DNA from: Methylomonas rosea
GTDB lineage: Bacteria; Pseudomonadota; Gammaproteobacteria; Methylococcales; Methylomonadaceae
DNA length: 64,000 nt
Direction of reading: 5' to 3'
NCBI RefSeq assembly: GCF_024505055.1
Contig: NZ_JANIBL010000003.1
Coordinates: 59,540 to 123,539 of the forward strand
Part shown: piece by piece, positions 7,653 through 15,625 of the stretch
Layout of the letters: each line of letters opens with the position of its first letter
How positions within the stretch are numbered: the first letter of the stretch is position 1
Notes under the pieces: generated by a model
Told to the model about the DNA's origin: nothing
Seen by the model: only the letters and a program-made list of their open reading frames with translations
Databases searched by the model: none
Program-made: the position numbers and the translations under genes

Positions 7653-8057
7653 TCAAAAAGGGATGTCGTCGTCAAAATCGTCAGCCGCCGGCGCCGGGCT
7701 GTTGGTCGAGGCCGGGGCGGTGTCGCCGGGTTTGCCGGATAGCATTTTCAAATCGCTGGCGATAATCTCGGTTGTGTAGCGCTCCTGGCTGTCCCTGTCC
7801 TGCCATTTGCGGGTCTTCAAGCGGCCCTCCACGTAAATCAGCGCGCCTTTTGCCAGGTATTGTTTGACGATATCGGCCAGGCCGCTGAAGAACACCACGC
7901 GGTGCCACTCGGTTTCTTCCTTGCGTTCCTGGGTGTTGCGGTCTTTCCAGCGCCGGGTGGTCGCCAGATTGACGGTGGCGGTAGGCGTGCCGTCCGGCAG
8001 GTAGCGCACGTCCGGATCGCCGCCCAGGCGGCCAATGAGTTGGACTTTATTGAGCAT
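7653..8057 (-). CDS. ssb: Single-stranded DNA-binding protein
   Basis: A full-length OB-fold SSB. The opening MLNKVQLIGRLGGDPDVRY, the core WHRVVFFSGLADIV and the GALIYVEGRLKTRKW strand are diagnostic. A flexible proline/alanine-rich linker leads to the acidic tip DDDIPF, which recruits replication and repair partners. At 134 residues it is shorter than many chromosomal SSBs, as usual for phage copies. It overlaps the preceding small membrane-protein gene by 11 bases. In Mu-like replication it would protect single strands at transposition forks. Confidence 0.93.
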   Translation of the reverse strand: MLNKVQLIGRLGGDPDVRYLPDGTPTATVNLATTRRWKDRNTQERKEETEWHRVVFFSGLADIVKQYLAKGALIYVEGRLKTRKWQDRDSQERYTTEIIASDLKMLSGKPGDTAPASTNSPAPAADDFDDDIPF

Positions 8058-8172
8058 GCAACCTCCCGGTCATCACCTTGCAACCTTCGCCGGCCAGCAT
8101 GGCAATCAATATCAGCAAGGCCGCCACGGCGGCGCTGCCGGTAAATAGCGGCCTATCAAAAAATGCTTTCAT
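8047..8172 (-). CDS. Short membrane peptide gene between two phage genes
   Basis: A 41-codon frame starting at ATG 8172. The peptide has a hydrophobic alanine/leucine helix (FTGSAAVAALLILIAMLAG) and one following Cys. Its start overlaps the upstream stop (ATGA) and its end overlaps the ssb start by 11 bases, so it sits in a continuous chain of coupled genes, which is the best evidence that it is real. It could be a holin accessory or Rz-like small protein; no family was recognised. Confidence 0.5.
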   Translation of the reverse strand: MKAFFDRPLFTGSAAVAALLILIAMLAGEGCKVMTGRLHAQ

Positions 8173-8345
8173 CGATACTCCTTGGGTGGCGGGTTATCGC
8201 CCTTTGGTAGCCGCAACATGTTGCGCCACACGCGGTTAAAAAAACGAGGATCGGCGGTAACGTCGTGCCAACGGGTGCCGCCTCGGCTTTCGTAATACGT
8301 TTTGATGCGTTGGTAGTTGCTGTTAACACGGGCTTGCCAGCTCAT
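8169..8345 (-). CDS. Small phage protein, 58 aa
   Basis: The frame begins MSWQARVNSNYQRIKTYYES and is rich in aromatic and basic residues, with a proline-rich tail. It is linked to both neighbours by 4-base ATGA overlaps, the signature of translationally coupled phage genes. No membrane segment or known motif is visible. Being under 60 codons, it is easily missed by size-filtered gene calling. Confidence 0.55.
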   Translation of the reverse strand: MSWQARVNSNYQRIKTYYESRGGTRWHDVTADPRFFNRVWRNMLRLPKGDNPPPKEYR

Positions 8346-9031
8346 TGTGCCGCCAGCAACGCTCCGCGCTTACTCTGCACCGGTTTATGCAACGAAACAT
8401 CTTCGGCGGCTTGGTAGCCGGCCTGACTGGATCGCCAGTCGTTGTAATGTTTGGCGCGGGCTTGGTCTCGGTCATCGGGTCTTAAGCTGTCGCCGTGCTG
8501 CTGTTTCTTGTAGGTTTCGATGGCGAGCTGTTCTTGCTCGTTACCGGCAAAGGCGCTGACCTGGCGGGCGATGCGAGCAACCCAGGCTTGGCAAAACAAA
8601 TCGGCGCGGCGAACCTTGGTGGTTCGTTTGCATCGGGTCAGCGTGGCGCTGTATGTCTTGCGGTCCTTGGCTAGCCGGCGACGCAACACGTCAAACGTAT
8701 ACGCGGCCAGTGACGGCTTGATGCCCAGGCCATAAAAATGAAACCGGGTATTGGTAAGGCCAATCTCGCCATGAGACCCGCAGCCAAAAGCTTTGGCGAT
8801 CAGAACGGCCAGCTGGCCTAAGTACACCGGCGGTTTGTAGGGCGTATCCAGGCCGATTTGTTCTTCATGCACCTCCGCTGCCGCCACGTCGCCGCTGGTG
8901 AGGTTGTACTTTTTCATCAGCGCATCGGCCTGGCGTTTGGCGGCTTCGGCTTCCGCCGGATTGTCGCTCGCCGCCAGGGCCAGGCACTTGCCGATTTTGG
9001 CGGCGATTTTTTTCAGTTCGTCGGCGGTCAT
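8342..9031 (-). CDS. DUF2786 domain protein
   Basis: The N terminus (about residues 1 to 45) matches DUF2786: KKIAAKIGKCLALAAS, then NPAEAEAAKRQADALMKKY, a helical domain common in phage and plasmid proteins. The following portion (about 60 to 180) looks like the DUF7168-type region that often accompanies it, with LAVLIAKAFGCGS and FHFYGLG. The C terminus is charged. The biochemical role is unknown. The ATG at 9031 overlaps the preceding gene by ATGA; an in-frame start 60 bases further upstream would overlap more and is rejected. Confidence 0.78.
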   Translation of the reverse strand: MTADELKKIAAKIGKCLALAASDNPAEAEAAKRQADALMKKYNLTSGDVAAAEVHEEQIGLDTPYKPPVYLGQLAVLIAKAFGCGSHGEIGLTNTRFHFYGLGIKPSLAAYTFDVLRRRLAKDRKTYSATLTRCKRTTKVRRADLFCQAWVARIARQVSAFAGNEQEQLAIETYKKQQHGDSLRPDDRDQARAKHYNDWRSSQAGYQAAEDVSLHKPVQSKRGALLAAQ

Positions 9032-9237
9032 GGTGCAAACCCTCCCGGCATCACTACCCAGATCGTTAAACAAGGCAGCAAGTTGATGCACAGGCGTTTA
9101 TTGGCCGGCGACCAGTGGGCGCCGATCCAGAATGAGCTGGGCCGAATCAGCCATCCGTAGCGCCAGATGTTTATTGACGCTACATCGGGCGTTGGTTCTG
9201 GCTGTAGAAAAGGTTTGGCGGGGCGAGTGACGCGCAT
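9028..9237 (-). CDS. Small conserved phage protein, 69 aa
   Basis: The C-terminal half reads FWIGAHWSPANKRLCINLLP, then CLTIWVVMPGG. This signature recurs, as I recall it, in short hypothetical proteins of temperate phages, though I cannot name a family. It is coupled to the DUF2786 gene by an ATGA overlap and lies 5 bases downstream of the DUF7338-like gene. No export signal is evident despite the hydrophobic stretch. Confidence 0.65.
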   Translation of the reverse strand: MRVTRPAKPFLQPEPTPDVASINIWRYGWLIRPSSFWIGAHWSPANKRLCINLLPCLTIWVVMPGGFAP

Positions 9238-9242
9238 GATTA

Positions 9243-9878
9243 CTACTCCGGCTTTGTGTCTTTAAAACGAATGGTCACGGTAAATTTACAGCGGCCATCT
9301 ATCTCGCCGAACAAGGACCAGCCCCAAAACAGATTTAGATATTTTTTGCCTACCGGTATGTAGGCTCGGATCATCCAATAGCCGTCCGGCCGCACCCACA
9401 GCCAGTGCTCGTTCTGTATTGCCAGGTTAAACAGCGCCCATACGGCGTCGTTTTTACAGCCCAGCATCCAATGGTTAAGCCAGTTAAAGCCGTTGCGGCG
9501 CATCCAGTCTATGCGGTTGGCGTCGTCAAGCGGATCGCTGCCTGGCGGGATGTGTTCGGTTTGCCAGCCGTGGTCTCCGCTCAATGGATTATCGATGGTC
9601 ATAAACCAAAACAGCCAGGGCTGTAGGCCCAGCTTGTCTTTAGTGCTGAACCATTTCACCGCCACCCAGGCCAGCCAAGGCCGCACCAAGACCACCAAAA
9701 ACACGTGCACCGGCAGGTAGACCAGCCACTGGATGATTCGCAGCGGTATCCATAGGTTGATCAAGTCCCGCGTTCGGCAAAATTGCCACAGCTTGCCGAA
9801 CGCAGGCAATACGGTGTGTAAGAGCAACAGGAACAGCCCCGCCGCGTGAGAGAGCAAATACGCCAGCGCTTTTTTCAT
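9243..9878 (-). CDS. DUF7338-like phage membrane protein
   Basis: About 211 residues, starting at ATG 9878 after AGGTG. The first 85 residues contain two to three hydrophobic segments (ALAYLLSHAAGLFLLLLHTV and LVYLPVHVFLVVLVRPWLAW). The C-terminal half is a soluble, tryptophan-rich domain with DNPLSGDHGWQTEHIPPGSD and NRIDWMRRNGFNWLNHW, patterns I associate with the DUF7338 family of phage proteins. Function is unknown. It is the first gene of the leftward block and is divergent from the packaging operon. Confidence 0.65.
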   Translation of the reverse strand: MKKALAYLLSHAAGLFLLLLHTVLPAFGKLWQFCRTRDLINLWIPLRIIQWLVYLPVHVFLVVLVRPWLAWVAVKWFSTKDKLGLQPWLFWFMTIDNPLSGDHGWQTEHIPPGSDPLDDANRIDWMRRNGFNWLNHWMLGCKNDAVWALFNLAIQNEHWLWVRPDGYWMIRAYIPVGKKYLNLFWGWSLFGEIDGRCKFTVTIRFKDTKPE

Positions 9879-9899
9879 ATGTGCACCTATAGGGTTGGA

Positions 9900-10031
9900 A
9901 TGGTCTCGCACTCTACGCCGGGCGCTAATCGCCGGCAGCGCCGGAAACGTTTCCAGGCCTGTTTACTGCCTCGCGCGCGCGTAAGCTGCAACCTCACCAG
10001 TAACCCAGTAACACGCCGGAGACACCGATGA
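9900..10031 (+). CDS. Possible 43-aa basic peptide gene
   Basis: The frame starts at an ATG preceded by AGGG and ends in an ATGA overlap with a 9-codon frame (10028 to 10057), which itself stops one base before the DUF4406 start. The peptide is very basic (ANRRQRRKRFQACLLPRARV). The chained overlaps look like coupled translation of a leader into the packaging operon, but the peptide has no recognisable family and could be chance. Treat it as tentative. Confidence 0.3.
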   Translation: MVSHSTPGANRRQRRKRFQACLLPRARVSCNLTSNPVTRRRHR

Positions 10032-10058
10032 AACCCAACCTTTTGCGGGGTGGCTAAC

Positions 10059-10385
10059 ATGCCCCGCCTGTATCTCGCCGGGCCGATGACCGGCATCCCC
10101 GATTACAACTATCCGCAATTTAATGCCGTAGCCGAGCAGCTGCGCGCCAAGGGCTTTACGGTGGAAAACCCCGCCGAGAACCAGGCGCCGGAATGCGGTA
10201 CCTGGGCGGGCTATATGCGCATCGCATTGCGTCAGGTGTTGGCTTGCGACGTGATCGCATTTTTGCCGGGTTGGGAAGGTTCGCGTGGCGCGCGGCTTGA
10301 ACACCAAGTAGCTACAGAGCTGGGCTTAAAAATATGCCTGGCGGCGGATTTACTCAACCCCTCATTACTCAAGGATGCGCTATGA
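10059..10385 (+). CDS. DUF4406 protein, nucleoside deoxyribosyltransferase-like
   Basis: The start MPRLYLAGPMTGIPDYNYP is the hallmark of the DUF4406 family, related in fold to nucleoside 2-deoxyribosyltransferases. The later ACDVIAFLPGWEGSRGARLE segment carries the acidic and glycine positions of the active-site cleft, and an E in ARLEHQVA follows. Phage members may act on modified nucleotides or salvage. The ATG at 10059 has GGGGTGG just upstream; a GTG at 10050 is an alternative. It opens the rightward packaging operon. Confidence 0.8.
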   Translation: MPRLYLAGPMTGIPDYNYPQFNAVAEQLRAKGFTVENPAENQAPECGTWAGYMRIALRQVLACDVIAFLPGWEGSRGARLEHQVATELGLKICLAADLLNPSLLKDAL

Positions 10386-10708
10386 GCGACCCAAACAACG
10401 AAGCCGCATTGGCGCAACAAATCGGCCATTTGACCGGTGAAATCCGGGCGATGCATGCCGCCGTACTGGCGTCTATCGAGCATTTACGCGAGGACATGCG
10501 CCGGGTCGAAACATCCAGCAACGCCCGCATCGACCGGCTGGAAGACAAAATGACCGACCGGTTAGATGCCGTGGAAACGAAGATTGGCGATTTGCAAAGC
10601 GAAGATAAGCGCATCATCGAAAAGGTAGCCAAGATCGGCGCCTTGGGCGGCAGTGCCGGCGGCGCGCTAGTGGCCGGCATGGTCGAAATCCTGAAACGGA
10701 TGAACTGA
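10382..10708 (+). CDS. Phage coiled-coil protein with C-terminal hydrophobic helix
   Basis: A 108-residue protein coupled by ATGA overlap to the DUF4406 gene. Residues 10 to 75 form a predicted coiled coil with regular hydrophobic spacing (IDRLEDKMTDRLDAVETKIG), followed by a glycine/alanine-rich hydrophobic helix (IGALGGSAGGALVAGMVEIL). The layout resembles XhlA-type hemolysin/holin-associated proteins and small phage membrane-tethered proteins. It lies 2 bases before the small-terminase gene. The exact role is not certain. Confidence 0.6.
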   Translation: MSDPNNEAALAQQIGHLTGEIRAMHAAVLASIEHLREDMRRVETSSNARIDRLEDKMTDRLDAVETKIGDLQSEDKRIIEKVAKIGALGGSAGGALVAGMVEILKRMN

Positions 10709-10710
10709 GC

Positions 10711-11205
10711 ATGGCCCACACGCCTGAGACCCGTAGCAACGTCCGCCGCATGTATGTGGAGGGCATGGCCCTGACGGCTGCGGCTGCCTGCGGCAATGTC
10801 AGCTACGACACGGCGCGCGAGTGGAAGCGGCTGGGCAAGGAACGCGGCGACGATTGGGACACCGCGCGGGCGGCGTATCGCATTAGTGGGCAAGGCATCG
10901 ACGAGCTGAACAAGGCCATGATCGAGGATTTTGCCCGGCTGGTGTTGACCACCACCCGCGAGCTGGACAGCTCGCCGATTCCGGCCCATGAAAAAGCCGG
11001 CGTGTTGTCGCAACTGGCCGACGCGCATGCCAAGTTTGCCAAGGCATTTAGCCGCATCAATCCGCAGTTTAGCGGGCTGAGCGTGGCGCTGGATACGTTG
11101 AAAATCGTGGTGGATTTGCTGCAAAAGCGCGATCCGCAAGCACTGCGGGCCTTGCAGCCGCATATTGATGAGATTGGGGCGGTGTTGGGGAAAAGGTATG
11201 GCTGA
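10711..11205 (+). CDS. DUF1804 protein, Mu-type small terminase
   Basis: The protein (164 aa) starts MAHTPETRSNVRRMYVEGMA and continues with SYDTAREWKRLGKERGDDWD, the DUF1804 pattern found just before the large terminase in BcepMu- and B3-like phages. An N-terminal helix-turn-helix recognises DNA; the C-terminal helices probably oligomerise. It would recruit the large terminase to the prophage end for headful packaging. It overlaps the DUF1643 gene by 8 bases. Confidence 0.82.
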   Translation: MAHTPETRSNVRRMYVEGMALTAAAACGNVSYDTAREWKRLGKERGDDWDTARAAYRISGQGIDELNKAMIEDFARLVLTTTRELDSSPIPAHEKAGVLSQLADAHAKFAKAFSRINPQFSGLSVALDTLKIVVDLLQKRDPQALRALQPHIDEIGAVLGKRYG

Positions 11206-11689
11206 TCAAATGAAGATGTCTGCTGTATTTAGTCAATGTCGAACATACCGTTACTTGCTGACGCGGAGGTGGGATAAACGCAAATATTTCGCGATGTTTA
11301 TCGGCCTAAATCCAAGTACGGCTGATGAAAATAATGATGATCCGACTATCAGACGGTGTATCCAATACGCAAAAGATTGGGGGTATGGCGGATTAATAAT
11401 GGCGAATTTATTCGCGTTTCGAGCTACTGACCCATCGGTAATGATGAAAGCTGACAATCCTATTGGACCCGATAATGATTATTGGCTGCGTGATGCGACG
11501 TCCAGGGCTGGGATTGTAGTTGCTGCCTGGGGAGTTCACGGCAAACTCTTAGAGCGAAATATGCATGTTTTGAATATGGTGCCGGGATTGCATTATTTGA
11601 GGTTAACAAAGAACGGTCATCCCGGCCATCCGTTATATCTTCCAAAAAAATTGACACCTGTTCCTTTTGTAGCGGTGGAACATGTCTGA
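11198..11689 (+). CDS. DUF1643 domain protein inserted between terminase genes
   Basis: The sequence RRWDKRKYFAMFIGLNPSTA with DDPTIRRCIQYAKDWGYGG is diagnostic of DUF1643, a family of unknown function found in phages and mobile elements. The gene is visibly A/T-richer than both neighbours and separates small and large terminase genes, which normally adjoin. It overlaps both by 8 bases, so coupling is kept. This looks like cargo acquired inside the packaging operon. The ATG at 11198 is preceded by AAAAGG. Confidence 0.83.
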   Translation: MADQMKMSAVFSQCRTYRYLLTRRWDKRKYFAMFIGLNPSTADENNDDPTIRRCIQYAKDWGYGGLIMANLFAFRATDPSVMMKADNPIGPDNDYWLRDATSRAGIVVAAWGVHGKLLERNMHVLNMVPGLHYLRLTKNGHPGHPLYLPKKLTPVPFVAVEHV

Positions 11690-13430
11690 AATCGTCGACA
11701 TCCAAGAAGTCCGCAATTGGCGCGAGTTCGAAAAAGAGCTGGCGGTACTCGGCGAGCAAATCCGCCAGATGATCGAGCTGGAGGTGGAGGCATTTGCCAC
11801 TGATCCGGCGGCGACGAAGGCGCGCCGCGAGCGCTGCTTGTTCGATTATCAATTTTTCTGCCAGACCTATTTCCCGCACTACGTGCCCACGGCGTATTTC
11901 AGCCAATTCCATCGGTTTATTTTCAAGCGGCTGCCGGAATGTATCGATGCCACTCGGGATGCGCGCGAAGTTCATCTGGCGCCGCGCGGCGAGGCTAAAT
12001 CGACCTACGAAACGCAGCTGGGCCTATTGTGGTGCATCTGCCGGGCCGTGCTGATCGACGAAAAAGGCGGTGTACAGGCGTTGGGATTACCCGCCAAGGC
12101 TAGAAAGCACATGATGGGCATCGTCATGAACACGGAGGAGCAAGCGGCCGAGATGCTGGAAGCCATTAAGGCGGAGCTGGACACCAATCCCCGTTTGCTG
12201 ATGGATTATCCGGAATGCACGGGGGCCGGCAAAAAGTGGCAGTCCACCACGGCCATCACAAACAACAATATCAAAGTCCGCATTGGCGGTACCGGCAAGA
12301 AAATCCGGGGCATGAAGCACGGCCCGCACCGGCCTGACGCAATCTTCTTAGATGACCTGGAAAACGACGAGAACGTTAAGGTCAAAAGCCAGCGCGACAA
12401 AATCGAAGATGTGGTGTTGAAGGCGGTGATTGGCTTGGCCGGACCAGGCGGCGGCATGGACGTGTTTTACGTGGGCACGTCGCTACATTACGACGCCGCG
12501 ATTAATCGCGTGGGCCGCAAGCCGGGTTGGCGCAAGAAGGTATTTAAGTCGATCGTAAAAATGCCGGACCGCATGGATCTGTGGGATGAGTGGGAAGCCC
12601 TGTACACCCGCAGTGGCGAAGACGAGGAAAAGGAGCAGTTTGAAGCCGAGGCGCTGGCGTTTTACGAAGCCAACAAGGCGGAAATGGAAGCCGGCGCCGT
12701 GGTCAGTTGGCCGGAGGTGCGGCCGTTGTACCGGCTGATGTGCATGCGGGCGACCGATCACGACGCCTTCAGTCAGGAACAACAGAACGAAGCCGGCAAC
12801 GACGAAAATGCGCCGTTTAAGGATATTCAGTTTTGGGTTAATAGGCTGTCGGACTGGGTTTACTTTGGTTCCATAGACCCTTCATTGGGCAAAAAAGGCA
12901 CGGTCAAAGGCGACCCGTCGGCGATTCTGGTGGGCGGCCTGGACCGCAAAAAGATGGTTCTGGACGTGGTAGAGGCCGACATCGCCCGCCGCGTGCCGGA
13001 TTTGATCATCAGCCGGGCCATCGATCTGCAAGCCGAGTATGGCTGTTTGGCCTGGGCGGTGGAAACCGTGCAGTTCCAGGCGTTTTTGCATTCCGAATTG
13101 ATCAAACGCGCGGCGCTGAAAGGTATTGCCTTTCCCGGCATTCCGGTGCAGCCGGATACCGACAAGGCGTTGCGGATTATCAGCCTGCAGCCGCACATCA
13201 ACAACGGGTTGATTCGCTTACACCGCAGCCAGTCCACGCTAATCGAGCAATTGAAGTTCTGGCCCGAAGCGGACTACGACGACGGCCCGGACGCGCTGGA
13301 AATGCTGTGGCAAATCGCCAAACAGTTTGGCGGCGAGTGGGATTACACGCCGGCGGGCGGGCGACGCGGTGAGCGGCGTTCGACCCGTCGGGGCAATAGC
13401 GATTATGACGAGGATTGGGATGATGACTAA
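11682..13430 (+). CDS. Phage large terminase subunit (Mu gp28-like)
   Basis: A 582-residue TerL that would power DNA translocation into the prohead and cut the genome. The N-terminal ATPase has a Walker A-like PRGEAKST (residues 101 to 108) and Walker B IFLDDLE (221 to 227). The C-terminal RNase H-like nuclease begins near residue 395, with its first metal-binding Asp in FGSIDPSLGKKG. The arginine/aspartate-rich tail is usual. Length fits Mu-group terminases. It is intact by sequence although the capsid genes it should serve are absent. Confidence 0.9.
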   Translation: MSEIVDIQEVRNWREFEKELAVLGEQIRQMIELEVEAFATDPAATKARRERCLFDYQFFCQTYFPHYVPTAYFSQFHRFIFKRLPECIDATRDAREVHLAPRGEAKSTYETQLGLLWCICRAVLIDEKGGVQALGLPAKARKHMMGIVMNTEEQAAEMLEAIKAELDTNPRLLMDYPECTGAGKKWQSTTAITNNNIKVRIGGTGKKIRGMKHGPHRPDAIFLDDLENDENVKVKSQRDKIEDVVLKAVIGLAGPGGGMDVFYVGTSLHYDAAINRVGRKPGWRKKVFKSIVKMPDRMDLWDEWEALYTRSGEDEEKEQFEAEALAFYEANKAEMEAGAVVSWPEVRPLYRLMCMRATDHDAFSQEQQNEAGNDENAPFKDIQFWVNRLSDWVYFGSIDPSLGKKGTVKGDPSAILVGGLDRKKMVLDVVEADIARRVPDLIISRAIDLQAEYGCLAWAVETVQFQAFLHSELIKRAALKGIAFPGIPVQPDTDKALRIISLQPHINNGLIRLHRSQSTLIEQLKFWPEADYDDGPDALEMLWQIAKQFGGEWDYTPAGGRRGERRSTRRGNSDYDEDWDDD

Positions 13431-13752
13431 CCAGAATAAATTGATGATTTGCTGCCCCGCTTATGGGACATCTAATCCGTTTCCATCAAATGCAGATCAT
13501 TACCGTAAGTATCACGGAAAAGTCGCGTGGCTCGTTAACCCATGGACAGGAACTAATCGCGATCCTAAAGATATTGGTTCCGATCCGTTTGGTCTCTTGA
13601 TTTCAGATGGTACAGAGATTGACCCCGCTCTAAAAAAAATCGAGCAGGAGTTATATGAGGCAAAACGACTGTTAAGGACGCTTAATTTATATAACGAAGA
13701 GCTATTTGATCCTGAATTTATTGTTGATTGTCGAAAATTGCTGGGGTCATAA
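13420..13752 (+). CDS. Hypothetical cargo protein between terminase and portal
   Basis: A 110-residue protein of unknown family, starting at one of two adjacent ATGs (13420 or 13423) inside the end of the terminase gene and stopping 2 bases before the portal start. It is A/T-richer than its neighbours, like the DUF1643 gene. It includes MICCPAYGTSNPFPSNADHY and AWLVNPWTGTNRDPK near the N terminus. No domain was recognised. The position suggests a second inserted accessory gene in the packaging operon. Confidence 0.55.
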   Translation: MMTNQNKLMICCPAYGTSNPFPSNADHYRKYHGKVAWLVNPWTGTNRDPKDIGSDPFGLLISDGTEIDPALKKIEQELYEAKRLLRTLNLYNEELFDPEFIVDCRKLLGS

Positions 13753-13754
13753 CC

Positions 13755-15308
13755 ATGATTAAACAAGCCAAAGCCGCCTTGGCCGCGCTGGCCGGCGTCA
13801 GCAAGAAAGGCCTGCAAGTGTTGCAAGCCGGTGCCCGCTCCACGCAAAGCACGCCGATGAATTACAACAGCGTCAACACGCTGGACCCGACCCGGCTGGC
13901 GAATGCCTTCGCGCAGGCCGACCAGGGTTACATCACCGACCAGGCGACGCTGTTCGAGCTGGTGGAGGAACAAGACGCGCATATTTTCAGCGAATTATCC
14001 AAGCGCCGCCGCGCGGTGACCGGGCTGAATTGGGATCTGCATCCGAAGGACGATGCAACCCAGGCGGAGATCGACCGGGCCAAAGAGCTGAAAGACATGC
14101 TGTGTCAGATCCCGCGCTTTGAGGATGCGCAGTACGATTTAACCGATGCCATCGGCAAGGGCTTGTCGGCATTGGAGATCGAATGGCGGACCGGATCGGA
14201 ATGGGTGCCGGCGGCGCTGCACTGGGTGCCACAGCGCGAGTTTGAGATTGACATCAAAACTGGCGATCTGCTGTACCGAAAAAGCGGCATGACGGAAGCC
14301 TTGCGGCCGTGGGGCTGGGTGATTCACGAACACCGGGCGAAGTCGGGGTATATCGAGCAGGCGGCGTTGTTTAGGGTGCTGGCCTGGACATATGCCTACA
14401 AAGCCTACAACGTGCGCGACATGCAGCGGTTTTTGGAAATTTACGGCATGCCGCTACGGTTGGGCAAATACCCGGCCGGCATCGGCAAGACCGAGCGCGA
14501 CCAGTTATTGCGCGCGGTGCGCAATATTGGCAACGACGGCGCCGGCATCGTGCCCAGCACTATGGACATCGATTTTGTCACCCAAACCTCGACCGGCAAC
14601 GTCACCGACTTCTTGAATGCGATCCAATATTGGGAACGCAAGCAATCGATGGCGATCCTGGGCGGCACGTTGACCAGCCAGGCCGACGGCAAGACCAGCA
14701 CCAATGCGCTGGGGGCGATTCATGACAAGGTACGGCGCGAGATCATGCTGCACGACGTGCGGCAGATCGATCCGACCATCAACCGCGATATCGTCCGGCC
14801 AATTGCGGTGCTGAACGGCATGTTTACCGAGGACCGTATGCCGGAAGCGCGGCATGACACCTCTGATGAAGTCGATCAAAAAGCGATGGCCGAAGTGCTG
14901 GATATGGCAGCGGCGATGGGCATGGAGATTGACGTGGATTGGGCGCATAAGGCATTGCAGATCCCGAAAGCCGGCAAGGACGCGAAGATTTTGACGGTGT
15001 CCGGCAAATCGCCGGTACCGAATCAAGCAGGGGCGGCGTTGACGCGCCTGGCGGCGCTGGCCAGGCAACAGGCAGACGGCGATATCGTCGGTAATTACAG
15101 CCAACAATTGGCGGCGCTGTGCATGCCGCACGAAGAGGCAGCGGTTCAGCAGATTGCGGCGGTGGTCGCGGCGGCGGGGTCGTTTGATGAGGCGATTGCC
15201 GGCATCGAGGCGCTTAATTTGGACAGCAATGCCTGGGCCGGTTCGTTGCAGCTGGGGATGGCGGCGGCGCATTTGGCGGGGCGCGGCGATATCGGTACTG
15301 GCAAATGA
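13755..15308 (+). CDS. Portal protein, DUF935 (Mu gp29-like)
   Basis: A 517-residue portal of the DUF935 type, which forms the dodecameric vertex channel for DNA. Recognisable parts are QADQGYITDQATLFELVEEQ, SELSKRRRAVTGLNWDL near residues 70 to 90, and the central helical stem with TSTGNVTDFLNAIQYWERKQ. The C-terminal part is alanine-rich and helical. The ATG at 13755 follows a coupled stop; an in-frame start 27 bases upstream is less likely. It precedes a small gene and the MuF-type protein, the standard Mu order. Confidence 0.9.
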   Translation: MIKQAKAALAALAGVSKKGLQVLQAGARSTQSTPMNYNSVNTLDPTRLANAFAQADQGYITDQATLFELVEEQDAHIFSELSKRRRAVTGLNWDLHPKDDATQAEIDRAKELKDMLCQIPRFEDAQYDLTDAIGKGLSALEIEWRTGSEWVPAALHWVPQREFEIDIKTGDLLYRKSGMTEALRPWGWVIHEHRAKSGYIEQAALFRVLAWTYAYKAYNVRDMQRFLEIYGMPLRLGKYPAGIGKTERDQLLRAVRNIGNDGAGIVPSTMDIDFVTQTSTGNVTDFLNAIQYWERKQSMAILGGTLTSQADGKTSTNALGAIHDKVRREIMLHDVRQIDPTINRDIVRPIAVLNGMFTEDRMPEARHDTSDEVDQKAMAEVLDMAAAMGMEIDVDWAHKALQIPKAGKDAKILTVSGKSPVPNQAGAALTRLAALARQQADGDIVGNYSQQLAALCMPHEEAAVQQIAAVVAAAGSFDEAIAGIEALNLDSNAWAGSLQLGMAAAHLAGRGDIGTGK

Positions 15309-15625
15309 GTACAGTACATATCGAGATTAAACAAGCGACCGTCAGACGTTTCGATGTTGGCAAATCTTACGATAACGCCGACCCGTTTAATCTGATTACC
15401 ACGCTGGATTTTATCGGTCGCGGTGAGGTGCAGATGGGCGGCGATTTGGCGTTTCCGGAAGCGCCCATCACGAGGGCGGATTTGCGTGAGCTAAAGCGGC
15501 AATTGATCGAAGACCATAAGGTCAAGCGCCTGTATTGCTGGCGGGCCAAGGGCCATAAGCCACCCTATCCAGGCAAGGCTATTCGCGAAGACGACAATTT
15601 GGTGTATTGGGAGATGGTGTTTTGA
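15305..15625 (+). CDS. Hypothetical phage protein between portal and MuF
   Basis: A 106-residue protein coupled to the portal gene by an ATGA overlap and to the MuF gene by TTGA. It contains TLDFIGRGEVQMGGDLAFPE and ends DDNLVYWEMVF. I know no family. The central placement in the head module could mean a small head component, or an immunity protein for the nuclease domain of the next gene; neither is supported by motifs. Confidence 0.6.
   Translation: MSTVHIEIKQATVRRFDVGKSYDNADPFNLITTLDFIGRGEVQMGGDLAFPEAPITRADLRELKRQLIEDHKVKRLYCWRAKGHKPPYPGKAIREDDNLVYWEMVF

Noticed and set aside
10369..11163. Leftward frame of 264 codons across the small-terminase region
   Set aside because: It is antisense to three well-supported coupled genes and has no recognisable protein features.
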